Assembly (NCBI RefSeq): GCF_052857255.1
Contig: NC_135497.1
Span: forward strand, 198,199,855-198,263,854
DNA length: 64,000 bases
From: Amblyomma americanum
Lineage: Eukaryota > Arthropoda > Arachnida > Ixodida > Ixodidae
Direction: 5' to 3'
Positions within the stretch are counted from its first letter, which is position 1. Every line of letters starts with the position of its first letter. Positions 1-10,432 of this stretch are shown here, one piece after another. Below the pieces are notes generated by a model. It was not told the DNA's origin. It saw only the letters and a program-made list of their open reading frames with translations, and did no database searches. The translations under genes were made by a program, and so were the position numbers.

Positions 1-837
1 GCGATTTTTTCATGCTCGCACCCTCGTCCTTCACCCGCACCTGCGTATACAAGTTTTAGAGATGGCGATTGGTTAGATTCTTTCAGACATCAGGCAGCTA
101 CCCTGGCTGCGGCCAACAAGCCGCATAGCTCTGGCGGGTCAGGAAGCTCCGCCTCTGATCTTCGAGCGCGAAAAAAGTGACGAGAGAAAAGGGAAATGCG
201 CAAAGGCACTCAAATTCATATTTTGACTACAGATAAGTATTTTGACTACATATTTTGACTACACGTAAGGAGAATTAAGTTCACCTCGTAATTTTTTATC
301 GTTCTTTGTGCCCGCGTGAAGGGCTAGGGTTTTCTTCAAAAGACCAACTGTCCCAGCTTTCCGCTTTATCGAAACAAAGCTATCACCGAAAATAATTTCT
401 CACTATAATTCCGTAAGTTACAGCGCCGTGCCGTACCGCCACCGCTAGCACTACACTGTTTCGCACGATTCTTCGTTTTGTACGAATATTCGAAATAGTC
501 GAAAATGTTCGCAAAAATATTTTATTAGTCTTTGATTCGGTTCGATCACTATTCTAGTCGTATTCGATGCGATTTCTAGCTGGACTATTCGTATTCGTTT
601 CGGCAGCCAAGGCGCGCTATTCGTATTCGATTACGTTTTGAAAAAGGTAAAATTCGCAAGCCTGATAGGTGGATTTTTACGTTCCAAATTAACTCCGTGA
701 ATTATGAACAGACGTGGCAGCAATTTAATTACTTTTTCGGTAATCTGTAATGCAGTGAATTACTTTTCTGTTCTAGTAAATTAGTAATACAAATATTTAC
801 TTCCGGACAGCATTACAGCGGCGGAAGTGATTATTTT
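1..837. other. No gene recognised; short repeats only
   Basis: No long reading frame or protein family is visible here. Positions 219-263 hold three copies of a 13-bp unit TATTTTGACTACA, two of them directly adjacent. About 480-650 is rich in variants of TATTCG, and 670-840 is rich in TAATTAC-type motifs, which looks like decayed non-coding repeat. A similar TAATTAC-rich stretch recurs near 2290-2400. Confidence 0.4.
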
Positions 838-1482
838 CTAAATTACACTGACAACAATGGGCAGCAGCTCTGTTGTTCCTTGTGCCGGAAAGCCATTACG
901 CTCTCGTATGGTGTGCAGGGAGCCTCGAAAGCAGGAAGGATTTGAGAAAAACCTGGGCCAGTGCAACGGAGCGGCATGTAAAGACAAAAGTGGCTGGAAC
1001 CGTGCGCCCCGCAGGGCTCTATCCGTCCGAGACCACCGGTGTCGCCCGCGTTGACCGGCTGCTGCTCGCGGGTAAACGAGGGGTATAGCCAGGAGTGCAC
1101 GTGTCGTGCGCATCTCCCCAGCAGCCAGATGTAACACTGCGCTTTGGCCGCCGAAAGCGGAGATGATGCACTTCGGAGTTGAAGATGAGGCAGGACTCGG
1201 GAGCGCGGGCAGAGGTGCGCACCGGTGTCCGGTTACGCTCTTCATTACAAGTCGCGGGAGCACAGGCCGAAACGCGCATGGCGCGAGCATTCCGGAACGG
1301 AAGCTGATGGGGCCGGGGGGTTGGGAAGGCGTAGTTCCACCGAAGCAATGAATAGCCCGCTTCAGAGGCTTCAAACGGCGCAGACAGCACCAGGCTGGCA
1401 GGAATGCGCCCTGCTCGCTGCTCCTTTCTCTCTTCAGCGCAGTAGTGCTTAACCATACTCCAGTTTTTTTTTTTGCTTCCAT
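838..1482. other. GC-rich stretch, open in several frames, unassigned
   Basis: This stretch is markedly richer in G+C and CpG than its flanks, and is open in several frames on both strands; the longest frame is 214 codons on the minus strand. None of the translations contains a motif I recognise, and simultaneous openness on both strands is what GC-rich DNA gives by chance. It could be a CpG-rich promoter, a first exon or a repeat. I cannot choose between these and do not call a CDS. Confidence 0.25.
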
Positions 1483-3540
1483 TGTCTAATCTTTGTAATG
1501 GCCCGAGTTATGGGGGAAAACATGGGCAGGGGGAACGCTGGCTAGGACGGAGCTCGGCAGAGTGATCAAAGAAGGTGCGCGTCGCGTTCAGTGAGAGGGA
1601 ATTTGGTGAATTTATTTTGCTTTGGAGGAGAGTTAACGAGGCTTGAAGGTGAACTGCGTGGCGCACAACTCAAACGGGCTGCGTTGACTGCAGGGCAGCA
1701 AGTATGAACAAGAGATCGCTACAGAACCCACAAGTAACGCGAACGACAAAGCTAACGATGAAATTCACCGCCGGTTCAACGGCGACGCGAGCGATTTTCT
1801 GTTTTGGAGTGGTACCCAAAGCTAAAAGAGCTTTTTATGTAGAACACTGGGTTACTCTCACTTGCGACAGCAAAGTGACTGTTCAACATGACCAACGACA
1901 CGCTTTCTACAAAAGCTGCGAAAAAGTTTCTACTCTCCCTTTCAAGGTGAGTTGCTCCAGCGGTGCAGTAACTGAAGAAATCTTAAATGCCTAAAAGAGC
2001 CGTGACATATGCACATGGTATACGCTTAAAAGTGCATATATGCATGTGGCTGTTTTTCTTCTGCTTTCTAATGAATTATCTTTCAGTGACAAAAATCTTA
2101 CAGTAATAACTTTCCGTTGATCGACACCATGAATTAAAAAAAAAAGTTCCCTTGTGCTACTTGGTTTCGGTCACTGTTGGCTTTCTTCGTATGTTTGTTA
2201 TAACGAGCCCCTCGTTTAAGTTCTCATGTCTGCTCAAAAATCTGAAGGCAATTTAAAAGTGACAGCAGTGTTTTTCCCCTTAATTGCGATATAATGTCAT
2301 TACGTTCTGTGAGAAATAATTGGTGATGAAAAAATTACATTTGGGTGAATTTGAGAAAGTAATTAGTAATGTAATTTACTTACCTTTACAAATTAGTTTG
2401 CCATATATGTTTATGAGGCACGCCATGGTGAAGAATCGCAGTGCAGCCGCCGCAACCGAGATCGGACCCGCGACCGTGGTGTTGAACTGACGAATGCCAT
2501 AGTAGCTGAACCACAGAGTGGCGGGTGATGTACGTTAAGAGGGCAACGGGAATGAGAACGCTTTTGTGGGCAGGCCTAGCGAAGCTTCGTGCTCTCGCAC
2601 ACGGCGTGAGCAGTATAGAAGAGGCCTCGTCTGACTCACCCCACAGCGAGCGTCTGTTAAAGCAATGCTTGTGCGCACTGGGGCCCCGAGGACCCCACGT
2701 TTGGCCGTGTGTGGCTAGCTACGCGTGGATAGTGTCCGGGGAGAAGTGGCTCCTGGTGGCTGAGCCCGTGTCGAGTGTTTGGACCTTGAAGGCATCTCGG
2801 CGGAAGCAACAAACCACTTTGGCTCCCGCTTCCTGTAGTACACGGCACCTACGGCCTGATCTGACCGGGGGAAATCGACAATCGCCTTTCTCCTTTGATT
2901 CATCTTTCACTTTCCGGTCTTCTATCTCGCAACTTTTCTGTGTTTTCGAACCGTCAACGGTACAGAGCAGGAAGTTAGGTGCGTCCCCTTGTGGAGTACA
3001 GAATATTTCTGAGGACGGGTAACTGAGCGATTAGCACCGCGGATTTACTTCTGTGGCGCAATGAATACGAGAACTGATTCAGAGCGCGTAAGATAGCAGT
3101 TCGAATCCCATTTTTACTTGAACACCTTTAATTGTTTCTTTTTTGAAGTATTTACACTACGCAAACCATTTCTCCTTTTCCCCTAGGGGTGTGTTACATT
3201 TTAGGTGGCATTCTGAGATGCTTTTGAGCGAAAATGGCGGATAAGACCCCCAGTACAAACCAGTTTTACTTGTAATATTTTGTTTTTTGAACAATCAATT
3301 ACCGCACCCCACAAATTATTTACTATTTCCCGTTGCGGTCTGCGTTACCTAGTGTAAAGGTCGCATTATGAGGGGCTTTGATCAAAAATCGCCTTAAAAA
3401 GCTTTCAGACCAGCCAGGAGACAACAGCAGGAGTTGGTGCGCTGTATCGTTGACGGAATGAAAACACGCTCCTGGCACAGCACGCCGGGCTGCGGCCATT
3501 CCCATTAAAAGGCTGAGGCAGGGACACCACCGCTGCCGGC
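1483..3540. other. Unassigned; one tRNA-like relic
   Basis: Mostly unique-looking sequence without a recognised gene. Around 3053-3108 a TGGCGCAATG block is followed about 45 nt later by GTTCGAATCC. That is the spacing and composition of Pol III A and B boxes in tRNA-type promoters. The T-stem and acceptor stem do not pair, so at most this is a decayed tRNA-derived relic. Confidence 0.25.
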
Positions 3541-3544
3541 AGAC

Positions 3545-4255
3545 GTGGCGAAGGCTGCCCTGCAACCCCTGAAAAAGGGCCCGCCGGTCCCCGAGTCGGC
3601 AGCTCGCAAGCTTGCTGGCCTCTCCCCAAACCGTACACCCACGGACACTCCGCGGCCCTCGAGAACCTCTGGTGAGCCTATGGACACAGGTCCAAACCCG
3701 CCCCCGCTTCAGCGGCGGCACAGCTCGCTTCAGCGGGCCAGAAAGAGAAAATCTCGAAAACAAACAAAAAAACAAAGTTTCGCGAAAAAATTCGCCAGAG
3801 GCACTTTAGACCGCTTACGTGTGGAAATGCGAAAGCATCGCTGTCCCTGGCCGCATTGCTTAAGCGTAATGTTTGTACACGCATTAAAGTTCTTTTCTAC
3901 GTATTGTTTGCGCATCGGTTGCGCATCAGTCCGCAAACTTTCGGACCGTCTCGCTGCACAGCGACGATGTTGGCCGAGTTTGCACGCCGTGGACTCACGA
4001 CGTGGGCGTTTGGTTGTTTGGGGCCCCGACTGTACAGTGTTGCCGAATTGTGGGAGATTTCCCATATCGTGGAAAAATCAACACACTGAGGGAAAAAGGG
4101 AATTTTGTTTAATAACTCATAGAAAACGTGGAAATTTTGGTTTCGTTATTGACCGGTGTTCAAAATGTGCTTTCTCGGGAAAATGTGCAGAGATGAAGGG
4201 AAAATGCTGTTATCATGGCGGCCTGACTGGTGTCGCGAGAAGAAATTTGGCTTGA
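3545..4255 (+). other. Unassigned 236-codon open frame
   Basis: This frame runs 236 codons from an ATG. The first 80 residues are proline-, serine- and arginine-rich with a very basic patch (RARKRKSRKQTKKQ, around residue 65), the remainder has no recognisable domain. The basic low-complexity start could belong to a decayed LINE ORF1 or be chance in a GC-rich stretch. No start context, splice signals or polyadenylation signal tie it to a gene. A frame of about 150 codons is also open on the opposite strand over part of the same DNA. Treat as unassigned. Confidence 0.2.
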
Positions 4256-4721
4256 TGTTTCCCTTGAATTTGCTGCCTAGCCTTTTATACAGAGCCCTGG
4301 CCCATTCAGGTTCATTCAGGCTTCGAGTGCTGCGTCCTTGGATTTCTTCCAGCTATAGTGGCAGTGACCCTTCCACTAATTGCTTCTAACCACTCCCAGG
4401 TCTTTAGTCACACAATCCCCTGTTTACGCATGTTGTTCTAAAGGAATTCCCGAAAATTTCTATGGTCTGTACAGGAGAGGGTAGAAAGGAAATGGAAGTA
4501 GCCAAGCTGGTCCCCGTCCCAACGCAAAAACTAATAAAAACGAAGAGGTGATTGACGATGACGTGATCAAGAATAATCCAGCCCTGATGTTCATTATTAA
4601 TGGGCTTTGTATTTGTTTTATTTCACTCATTCTTATATTTATTACATTGGCTGTATTCACTCTAAAATTACTTTATTTTGAAAAATATAAATTTGTGGGG
4701 AAAAATGGGAAATTTTTAGCC

Positions 4722-4827
4722 GAAAGATAAAAAAACAGCGTTAATTTTGACACAAACCACACAGAAAGACAGACAGGACAGTCTTTTTGCGTGGTTTGTG
4801 TCAAAATTAGCGCTGTTTTTATCTTTT
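4722..4827. repeat. Foldback (inverted) repeat, ~47-bp arms
   Basis: The segments 4722-4770 and 4781-4827 are reverse complements apart from a few substitutions and a 2-nt indel in an A run, leaving a loop of about 10 nt. The core GTGGTTTGTGTCAAAATTA is copied exactly in opposite orientation. The structure would fold into a long hairpin, and looks like a foldback or MITE-type element or an inverted duplication. No TSD was found. It lies just upstream of the giant CA tract. Confidence 0.8.
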
Positions 4828-4925
4828 GTTACACAATGTTACACCAACTAGCCCCGCAAGAGGTACTGTTTTTAGCCGAAAACTGGGAAAAACCAACCGG
4901 CCAATGCGGCAACATTGCCCCCCCC

Positions 4926-5182
<257 letters not shown>

Positions 5183-5184
<2 letters not shown>

Positions 5185-5411
5185 GACACCACTCGGAACG
5201 CTGTACGATCAATGGTTGCATCACAATTTTGATACGAAAATCTGGGAAGGCATACGATTGAAGGTGTATATTTTGTCGGCTCGAATCCCTGTCGCAAACT
5301 ACCCTCCAACTTAACTAGCACATGTTAGCTCTATGTAAGTAGAAATCGTATGACACTACCCGGAACGCTGTACGACAAACGGCTGCGTCACAATTTTGGT
5401 ACCAATATCAG
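5183..5411. repeat. Direct repeat pair of ~62 bp beside the CA tract
   Basis: 5183-5244 and 5350-5411 align along their length at roughly 80 percent identity. Both contain GGAACGCTGTACGA and TCACAATTTT. The copies are 167 bp apart and the first starts where the CA array ends. A second short CA/CG run lies at about 5586-5604. This suggests duplication of a unit that includes or abuts the dinucleotide array. Confidence 0.7.
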
Positions 5412-5696
5412 AAAAACTGGCGCCACAATAATGTAAGCCAGTATGGAGTATACATAGACGAACGACAGGTTTAGGATTGTCGGTAGTGGCCATGCTCTGC
5501 TTGCTGTGGCGATGCTCGGCCGCTTGGTGACGTCACCCCATTTTTCATGCCATTTCTGAGATTTTCTGTTGTACGATCTGCGAGTACACACACACGCGCG
5601 CACGCATACACGGCTTTTCTAGTAATAGGACTAGCAATTCTTTCGCATTAAAAGACAACAAATAAGCTTCTTAGTACATCCCCAAAAATCACAAAC

Positions 5697-6160
5697 ATGG
5701 CGGTCCTAATCCATTGGAACTGTCGAGTACCTGAAAAAATTATACAGATGTAACAGGTCTATTAAATTCACTCTCCCCAATAGTATTATGTCCACAAGGT
5801 CCTAACTTAGGACCTCAACACAAGAATATTTTAAAGAAATACAAAGTCGTTCGTTGTGACCGAGAGCGGATATATTTAGGCATTCAGAGTGGTATTGAAG
5901 CTTGTTAAATCAACCTACAGAGAAATTATGAAACTTTTGCTGTCACTCTTGCTCATTTTAAAACTGTCACAATATGTTCCACATATCTCGAACCACATCT
6001 AACAGTAACACTTCAGAACTTGGAAACACTTTCAAAATGGCTACCGCGGAGCCATATCTGGTAGTCGGCGATTTTAATGCACAATCCCCTTTTTTAGGAA
6101 AGTGAACAAACAGACAGTATATAGAGGCTGCATTTTAGAAAATTTTGTTCGAAGCAGGGG
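5697..6160 (+). pseudogene. LINE ORF2 fragment: N-terminal apurinic-like endonuclease
   Basis: The frame opens with MAVLIHWNCR, the conserved WNC(R/G) start of LINE endonucleases that nick the target DNA for target-primed reverse transcription. Downstream, in shifted frames, are remnants of the LQETN region (about 5795) and EPYLVVGDFNAQSPF (6049-6093), the GDFN motif holding catalytic Asp and Asn. RGCILENFV follows near 6127-6153, typical of this endonuclease. Frameshifts and stops separate these blocks. The rest of the domain resumes after the inserted DNA at about 7260. Confidence 0.8.
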
Positions 6161-6169
6161 AAGCTTAGA

Positions 6170-6873
6170 GTAAAAACTATATGAAGAACGCCTGATGAAA
6201 TGGGACGATAACAGGTGGGCAGATAAGTTATTTAAATACCTATACAGAAAGAACGGTGGCTCACAGTGGCTGAAAAGGACTAGGAAACTAACCAGTAAGT
6301 ATACAGGACAAAAGAAGGAGAAATAAAGTGCTTTTAGCGACAGATAAAAAACACTGAAGGTAAAAATTGGATTAATTCAATGGAAAAGAAGCAGTGTATA
6401 GAACTATATCGAAATTGTAAAAGGCTGCTCAGGAAGGAATCGTTCTACAATAACTCAAGAGGCAGTGCCCTACTCTTTGAAGCTAGATCAGGGTGTCTTA
6501 GAAGGCGCCGCTGGAAAAGGAAATTCAGCCAAAAAGATGACACATGTGCAGTGCTTGGAAAATATATAGAACATCTTATACTTGAATGCGATGGTATCTA
6601 TCCGGATCTCTATGAAGGCAGTCACTCTCCCTAAGGCCCTAGGATTTATAGATAACAATGGTCGCGTAAATAAATCTGCGACGGAAGTTCGCAGAATCGA
6701 TTGGAAGATTGGAGGCTCAAAATCACAGAGGTGAAATGCGGTTAGAGGTGTAGTACTCAAAAAGTATTTTAAGAAAAGGGCGAATTATGAGACCAATTTA
6801 TAACACAGTTAAATAAGAAAGAAAAAAAGCCGAGCATGGTGGCAACTGCCACTACCCCGTTTCAAAGGGGACA
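6170..6873 (+). pseudogene. 3' end of a second LINE, nested in the first
   Basis: The frame 6380-6634 (84 codons) encodes FYNNSRGSALLFEARSG followed by a DDTCAVLGKYIEHLILECDG block. This resembles the C-terminal end of I- or R1-like tick LINE ORF2 proteins, where a C-x2-C...H...C zinc knuckle normally sits; here the second Cys is replaced by Leu. The sequence continues through an LPKALGF-like segment in another frame and a short 3' UTR, then runs directly into the CCTT microsatellite, which I read as the expanded 3' tail. It sits inside the endonuclease of the surrounding LINE, so it inserted later. The 5' boundary is approximate. Confidence 0.7.
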
Positions 6874-7245
6874 CTCCTTCCTTCCTTGCTTGCTTCCTTC
6901 CTTCCTATCTTCCTTCCTTCCTTCCTTCCTTGCTTCCTTCCTTCCTTCCTTGCTTCCTTCCTTCCTTCCTTCCTTCCTTCCTTCCTTCCTTCCTTCCTTC
7001 CTTCCTTCCTTCCTTCCTTCCTTCCTTCCTTCCTTCCTTCCTTCCTTCCTTCCCCCTTCCTTCCTTCCTTGCTTCCTTCCTTCGTTGCTTCCTTCCTTCA
7101 TTCTTTCCTTCCTTCCTTCCTTCCTTCCTTCCTTCCTTCCTTCCTTCCTTCCTTCCTTCCTTCCTTCCTTCCTTCCTTCCTTCCTTCCTTCCTTCCTTCC
7201 TTCCTTCCTTCCTTCCTTCCTTCCTTCCTTCCTCCCTCCCTCCCT
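6874..7245. repeat. (CCTT)n microsatellite, ~370 bp, LINE tail
   Basis: A nearly pure CCTT array with a few interruptions (GCTT, CCCCCTT, ATTCTTT) ends in three CCCT-type units. The strand is homopyrimidine, with a homopurine partner, a sequence type capable of triplex (H-DNA) formation. It starts directly after the 3' end of the nested LINE and stops where the outer LINE endonuclease resumes. The FLPS-type and KEGR-type frames over it are repeat artefacts. Confidence 0.95.
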
Positions 7246-7255
7246 ATCTGTTCTG

Positions 7256-7460
7256 TGCAATTATAAATGAGCTGCTTAGATTTGTCTTTTAGTTTGTAAT
7301 ATATTTTTACTCATTTTAAATGGGATGCTCTGGATAGCCCAAGCGGAAGCGATCATTTTCCTGTCATTATTAGCCTATCATCCTCACCGTCAGTCACACC
7401 AAGAAAACTTCGCCGTTGGAAGTTACACTTGGCTGACTGTGCGTGTTTCGAGGAAAAGCT
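7256..7460 (+). pseudogene. LINE ORF2 fragment: C-terminal endonuclease
   Basis: One frame reads MSCLDLSFSL, then after a short degenerate stretch KWDALDSPSGSDHFPVII (about 7318-7371), then SPSVTPRKLRRWKLHLAD. The SDHFPV block carries the invariant Asp-His of the endonuclease active site. The spacing to 6160, allowing for the inserted LINE and microsatellite, shows it is the second half of the same endonuclease. The reading frame is broken by stops. Confidence 0.75.
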
Positions 7461-7796
7461 AGTTGGGAGAAAATGATATCAGATGATATCTATGTTGACG
7501 AACTTCACAACATGTAACAATTTACAACTTGTAGTATTACTGCTGCACGCCTATCTATTCCTCAGTCTTCGCGAGTGGTGCGTCAAAATATTGAGGTTTG
7601 ATGTTCACAAGAATGTAAAGACGCATAAGAAACAAAATAAAGAATGGTGAATTTTTCGTAGACATCCAACACATGAAAACCTTATAAATTTCAAAACGGC
7701 GATAGCCTAAGAAAAGCATATCCTTCGGATCGCTGAGAAAACTTCATTGCAAAACTATATACCATCGATAAACAGTTCCATCACTTTGAAGAAAAT

Positions 7797-8535
7797 GTGG
7801 GAGCAAGTCCGTACGCTAAATGGGGAAGCTACTCCCCCTTCACAATCTCTTTTCTCACGGCCCTAGGTACACAAACAAGTATACATTACAAAATGGTGGC
7901 CTACCTCTCCGAAGCTGTCGGAGAGAAACTTTTGCAATTCTTAATAAAATATGAAATCTGGAGAAAATACCGGAAACTTTGGAAAAAGACAGTTATTGAC
8001 CCATTCCTAAAACTGGGAAAGCTGTCAACCTTTCCTGATAGTTATAGACCGATAGAACTCACAAATTGTCTAGCCAAATGTTTCAAAGGTGTATTGACTA
8101 TCAAGTTGCTGTTTATCCTCGAATCCAGTGTAGTTCTTGACAACTACCATTGTGATTTTAAATAAGCATGTTTAATTGACCAGCTCATCCGCCTTAAAAA
8201 AACATTCCGCGAAGTATTCATACACAAACCACACTGTCTGGAAGTTTTTTTTTATACGGAAAACGCTTACGATACTACATGGAGGTTTGGGATTCTCCTC
8301 GGCCTAGCAGACATAGGTCTCCGTGGTAGGATGCTGAACTGCTTGAACGATTTTTTGTCTGACCGTTCATTTCATGTACGCCTCAGTTCAATTGTTTCGA
8401 GGAACTTCATTCAGGAAAATGGGGTATCGCAGGCGTATATGTTAGATACTGCACTTTTTGTCATCAAAGTTAATTCCATAGCTAAAATAATTCCGAAGTC
8501 CATCATGTATTGCGTACATGCTGGCGACCATTAAA
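7797..8535 (+). pseudogene. LINE ORF2 fragment: reverse transcriptase
   Basis: The frame 7797-8165 contains DPFLKLGKLSTFPDSYRPIELT, corresponding to the RT fingers motif (xxYRPIxLT). A stop follows, then YTENAYDTTWRFGIL (the A-box region, where one catalytic Asp normally sits) and, at 8331-8534, RGRMLNCLNDFLSDRSFHVRL and ENGVSQAYML, the decayed GVPQG motif. The catalytic Y/F-x-DD box reads YCVHAGDH here, so one of the two Asp residues is lost. With the stops, this RT is inactive. The product would have copied the element's own RNA at the nicked target. Confidence 0.8.
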
Positions 8536-8689
8536 TATCACATCATTCAGCTGATCAACATGTGAGAGTGCAACTCGCATTAAAAAACTAGCGATTTGGG
8601 CAAACAAAAATGAATTTAAGTTTTCCCTACAAAAAAAAAAACCCTGTTTCTTTTCTCGCTCAAGGGTGTCTTACAGACTGATGCCACCC

Positions 8690-9372
8690 TGCACTTAAAC
8701 GAAATTATACTTTCAGTAAAACAAGGATATAAATTTTTAGACATAACATTTGACAAAAACCTCCCATTCCTTACCGCACATAAACACGCTAAAAAAGAAA
8801 GCCTTCCAGTCTCTGAAGATGCTCAAAGTGCTCACGAGGAAACATTGGGAGTCGGATAGAACATGCCTTCTGACATTTGTCGCTCCTTGTTGCGCTCCTC
8901 CTTAGATTATGAATGCACTGTGTACGGTTAAGCAAGATGGTCGTACCTAAAAAAAATTGAATCCAATATATAACTCAGGCCTGCACATCGCGCACGGCGC
9001 ATACCTAACGTCTCCTGTAGTCGGCCTCTATGTAGAAACAAATGGGAGAAGAACCGCTCTGACCTGTGCATATAACCCTAAAGTAAGATCTCTACCAAAA
9101 CACATCTGCTATCCAGTTGTAACGAAGTGTCTTTCTAGAATAATATTCAAAAACAATCTCAAGGGTTACCTGGCCAGGTGTGCTAGTATCTCGGTGTACT
9201 GCACACATTACCTGGTGTTGCGCAAAGACGAGATCCGCTACATCCATGGTACAACTTTCCTGCAATGTGCGATTTCAATCTTGCACAGTTCCGTAAAAAC
9301 AAACCTCACAACAACTTTTCATGAAAGAATTTCTTGCACTCGAGGAAAAATACGGCGGCTTCAAAGAATTTA
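8690..9372 (+). pseudogene. LINE ORF2 fragment: thumb/connection region
   Basis: Blocks GYKFLDITFDKNLPF, then RSSLDYECTVYG, and in the frame 8957-9373 PIYNSGLHIAHGAYLTSPVVGLYVE followed by RTALTCAYNPKVRSLPKH. These match the region between RT and RNase H of I-clade LINEs by pattern recognition. Stops interrupt every frame, consistent with the rest of the element. Confidence 0.7.
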
Positions 9373-9412
9373 ACACTGATGGTTTAAAAACGGATGTTTA
9401 CACTGAAAGTAA

Positions 9413-9531
9413 AAGGAGGTTGAGGGCCTCTCAAGCGGCACTGTAGTAGCTTTTATCTCGGCCTCCTCCATTACGTAAAATGAAAATAAATGAAATAAAG
9501 AAAGAAAGAAGGAAAGAAAGAGAGAAGGAAA
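9413..9531 (+). mobile_element. Short retro-insertion with 8-bp TSD inside RNase H
   Basis: GAAAGTAA occurs at 9405-9412 and again, identical, at 9532-9539. Between them is a 119-bp segment foreign to the LINE reading frame. It begins with a GGGCCTCTCAAGCGG-type stretch and ends in an A/G-rich tail (AAATAAATGAAATAAAG, then GAAA and GGAA units). The host coding pattern (TDGLKTDVYTES, then VRWNWEATLRLTPHASIFTVE) resumes after it. The perfect duplication and A-rich tail indicate insertion of a 5'-truncated non-LTR or SINE 3' end. Family not identified. Confidence 0.75.
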
Positions 9532-9539
9532 GAAAGTAA

Positions 9540-9812
9540 GTGGTACGATGGAATTGGGAGGCAACACTACGATTAACACCCCATGCATCCATCTTCACTG
9601 TCGAATGTTACGGCGTCTATGTGGCCGTAGAAGAAATTTTGAACGAGAGCCTCGCAAACAGCATCATTTACACCGATTCACTAAGGGTACTCACAGCTCT
9701 TCAGTATAGCAATGCAATCACTCCACTACTTGGTGACTTCATACACAATACAACAGCCACAGCTCAGGAGAAAACATTAAATCCTGCGGTGTCCCGAGTC
9801 GTGTCGCGATAA
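9540..9812 (+). pseudogene. LINE ORF2 fragment: RNase H domain
   Basis: The frame encodes LRLTPHASIFTVECYGVYVAVEEIL (E of the RNase H active site) and ANSIIYTDSLRVLTAL (the second catalytic Asp), the arrangement of retroelement RNase H. The upstream first Asp block, FNTDGLKTDVYT, is at about 9369-9403, beyond the 119-bp insert. A stop at 9812 ends the frame. An RNase H after RT is diagnostic for I-clade elements among the LINEs seen here. Confidence 0.8.
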
Positions 9813-9834
9813 AAGGCATCGAGAGAGCACACTT

Positions 9835-10244
9835 ATGAGCTGTTCAAACCCTTGGCATGCAAATGAAAAAAAAAAGGTAACTAAGGCCTTTAAAGGTTGC
9901 ATGAACTTGGTAAACCGTAAATTAAGAAAAAAATGGCTGTCCGTTTTGAACAATGCAATAAAAAACAAACTACACTTTTTAAAACCAATTTCAGGTGAAT
10001 GGAAGTCTTGCCACATCAGGAACGTTTCAAGGAAGTGATTCTCCAGTGTATTCGTATAGTGCACACACACCTTACACATAACTTCATTCTGACAAAGCGA
10101 GTCAAGCCCCTATGTGAATTATGCGGAGATGAGCTAACAGTAAAGCATGTTTTATTTTCCTTCAGAAAACTAGAAACACTAAGGAATAAGCATTTTGCTG
10201 TGTTCAAAATGAGCACGTACCATTCCATCCGACATTGCTCTTAG
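9835..10244 (+). pseudogene. LINE ORF2 fragment: C-terminal zinc knuckle and 3' end
   Basis: The frame 9835-10038 includes KLRKKWLSVLNNAIKNKLHFLKP. The frame 9999-10244 includes THLTHNFILTKRVKPLCELCGDELTVKHVLFSFRKL, a C-x2-C-x7-H knuckle with the last Cys replaced by Ser. Such knuckles end I-clade ORF2 proteins. The 3' UTR runs from about 10245 to a CAA-rich tail at 10412-10432. Confidence 0.75.
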
Positions 10245-10432
10245 GGCGAAGATGATCTTGTTGATTTGTCCTGCATTTCTTGGTTTTTAAGAGAAGCAAA
10301 TGTTTAAAAAAAATTGAAAAAAACTATAGTAAAATGAATAAACAAACAAAATATTAACCTTGCGTTTGGCGCATGATAACCTCAGTTGCTTATGTGACAT
10401 AAAACCTAACACAACAACAACAACAATAACAA

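Larger units (their letters stand above)
5697..10432 (+). mobile_element. Decayed I-clade LINE carrying two nested insertions
   Basis: Fragments of one non-LTR retrotransposon lie in the expected order: endonuclease start (MAVLIHWNCR, 5697), a GDFNAQ motif (6067), the endonuclease end SDHFPV (7348-7365), RT (7797-8535), thumb and connection (8700-9370), RNase H (9540-9760), a C-terminal zinc knuckle (10080-10200), and a CAA-type 3' tail (10412-10432). EN, RT and RNase H together indicate the I clade. The endonuclease is split at about 6160-7255 by another LINE end plus microsatellite, and the RNase H start is split at 9413-9531. Many stops and frameshifts make it non-functional. ORF1 is not recognised upstream. 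Confidence 0.85.

Noticed and set aside
838..1482. 214-codon minus-strand gene
   Set aside because: Several frames on both strands are open in this GC-rich stretch, and no translation has a recognisable motif.
3045..3115. tRNA-Arg-like gene
   Set aside because: A- and B-box-like blocks are at tRNA spacing, but the acceptor and T stems do not pair.
6836..7292. Open frames with FLPS or KEGR repeats
   Set aside because: Translations of the CCTT microsatellite in all frames; no flanking gene structure.
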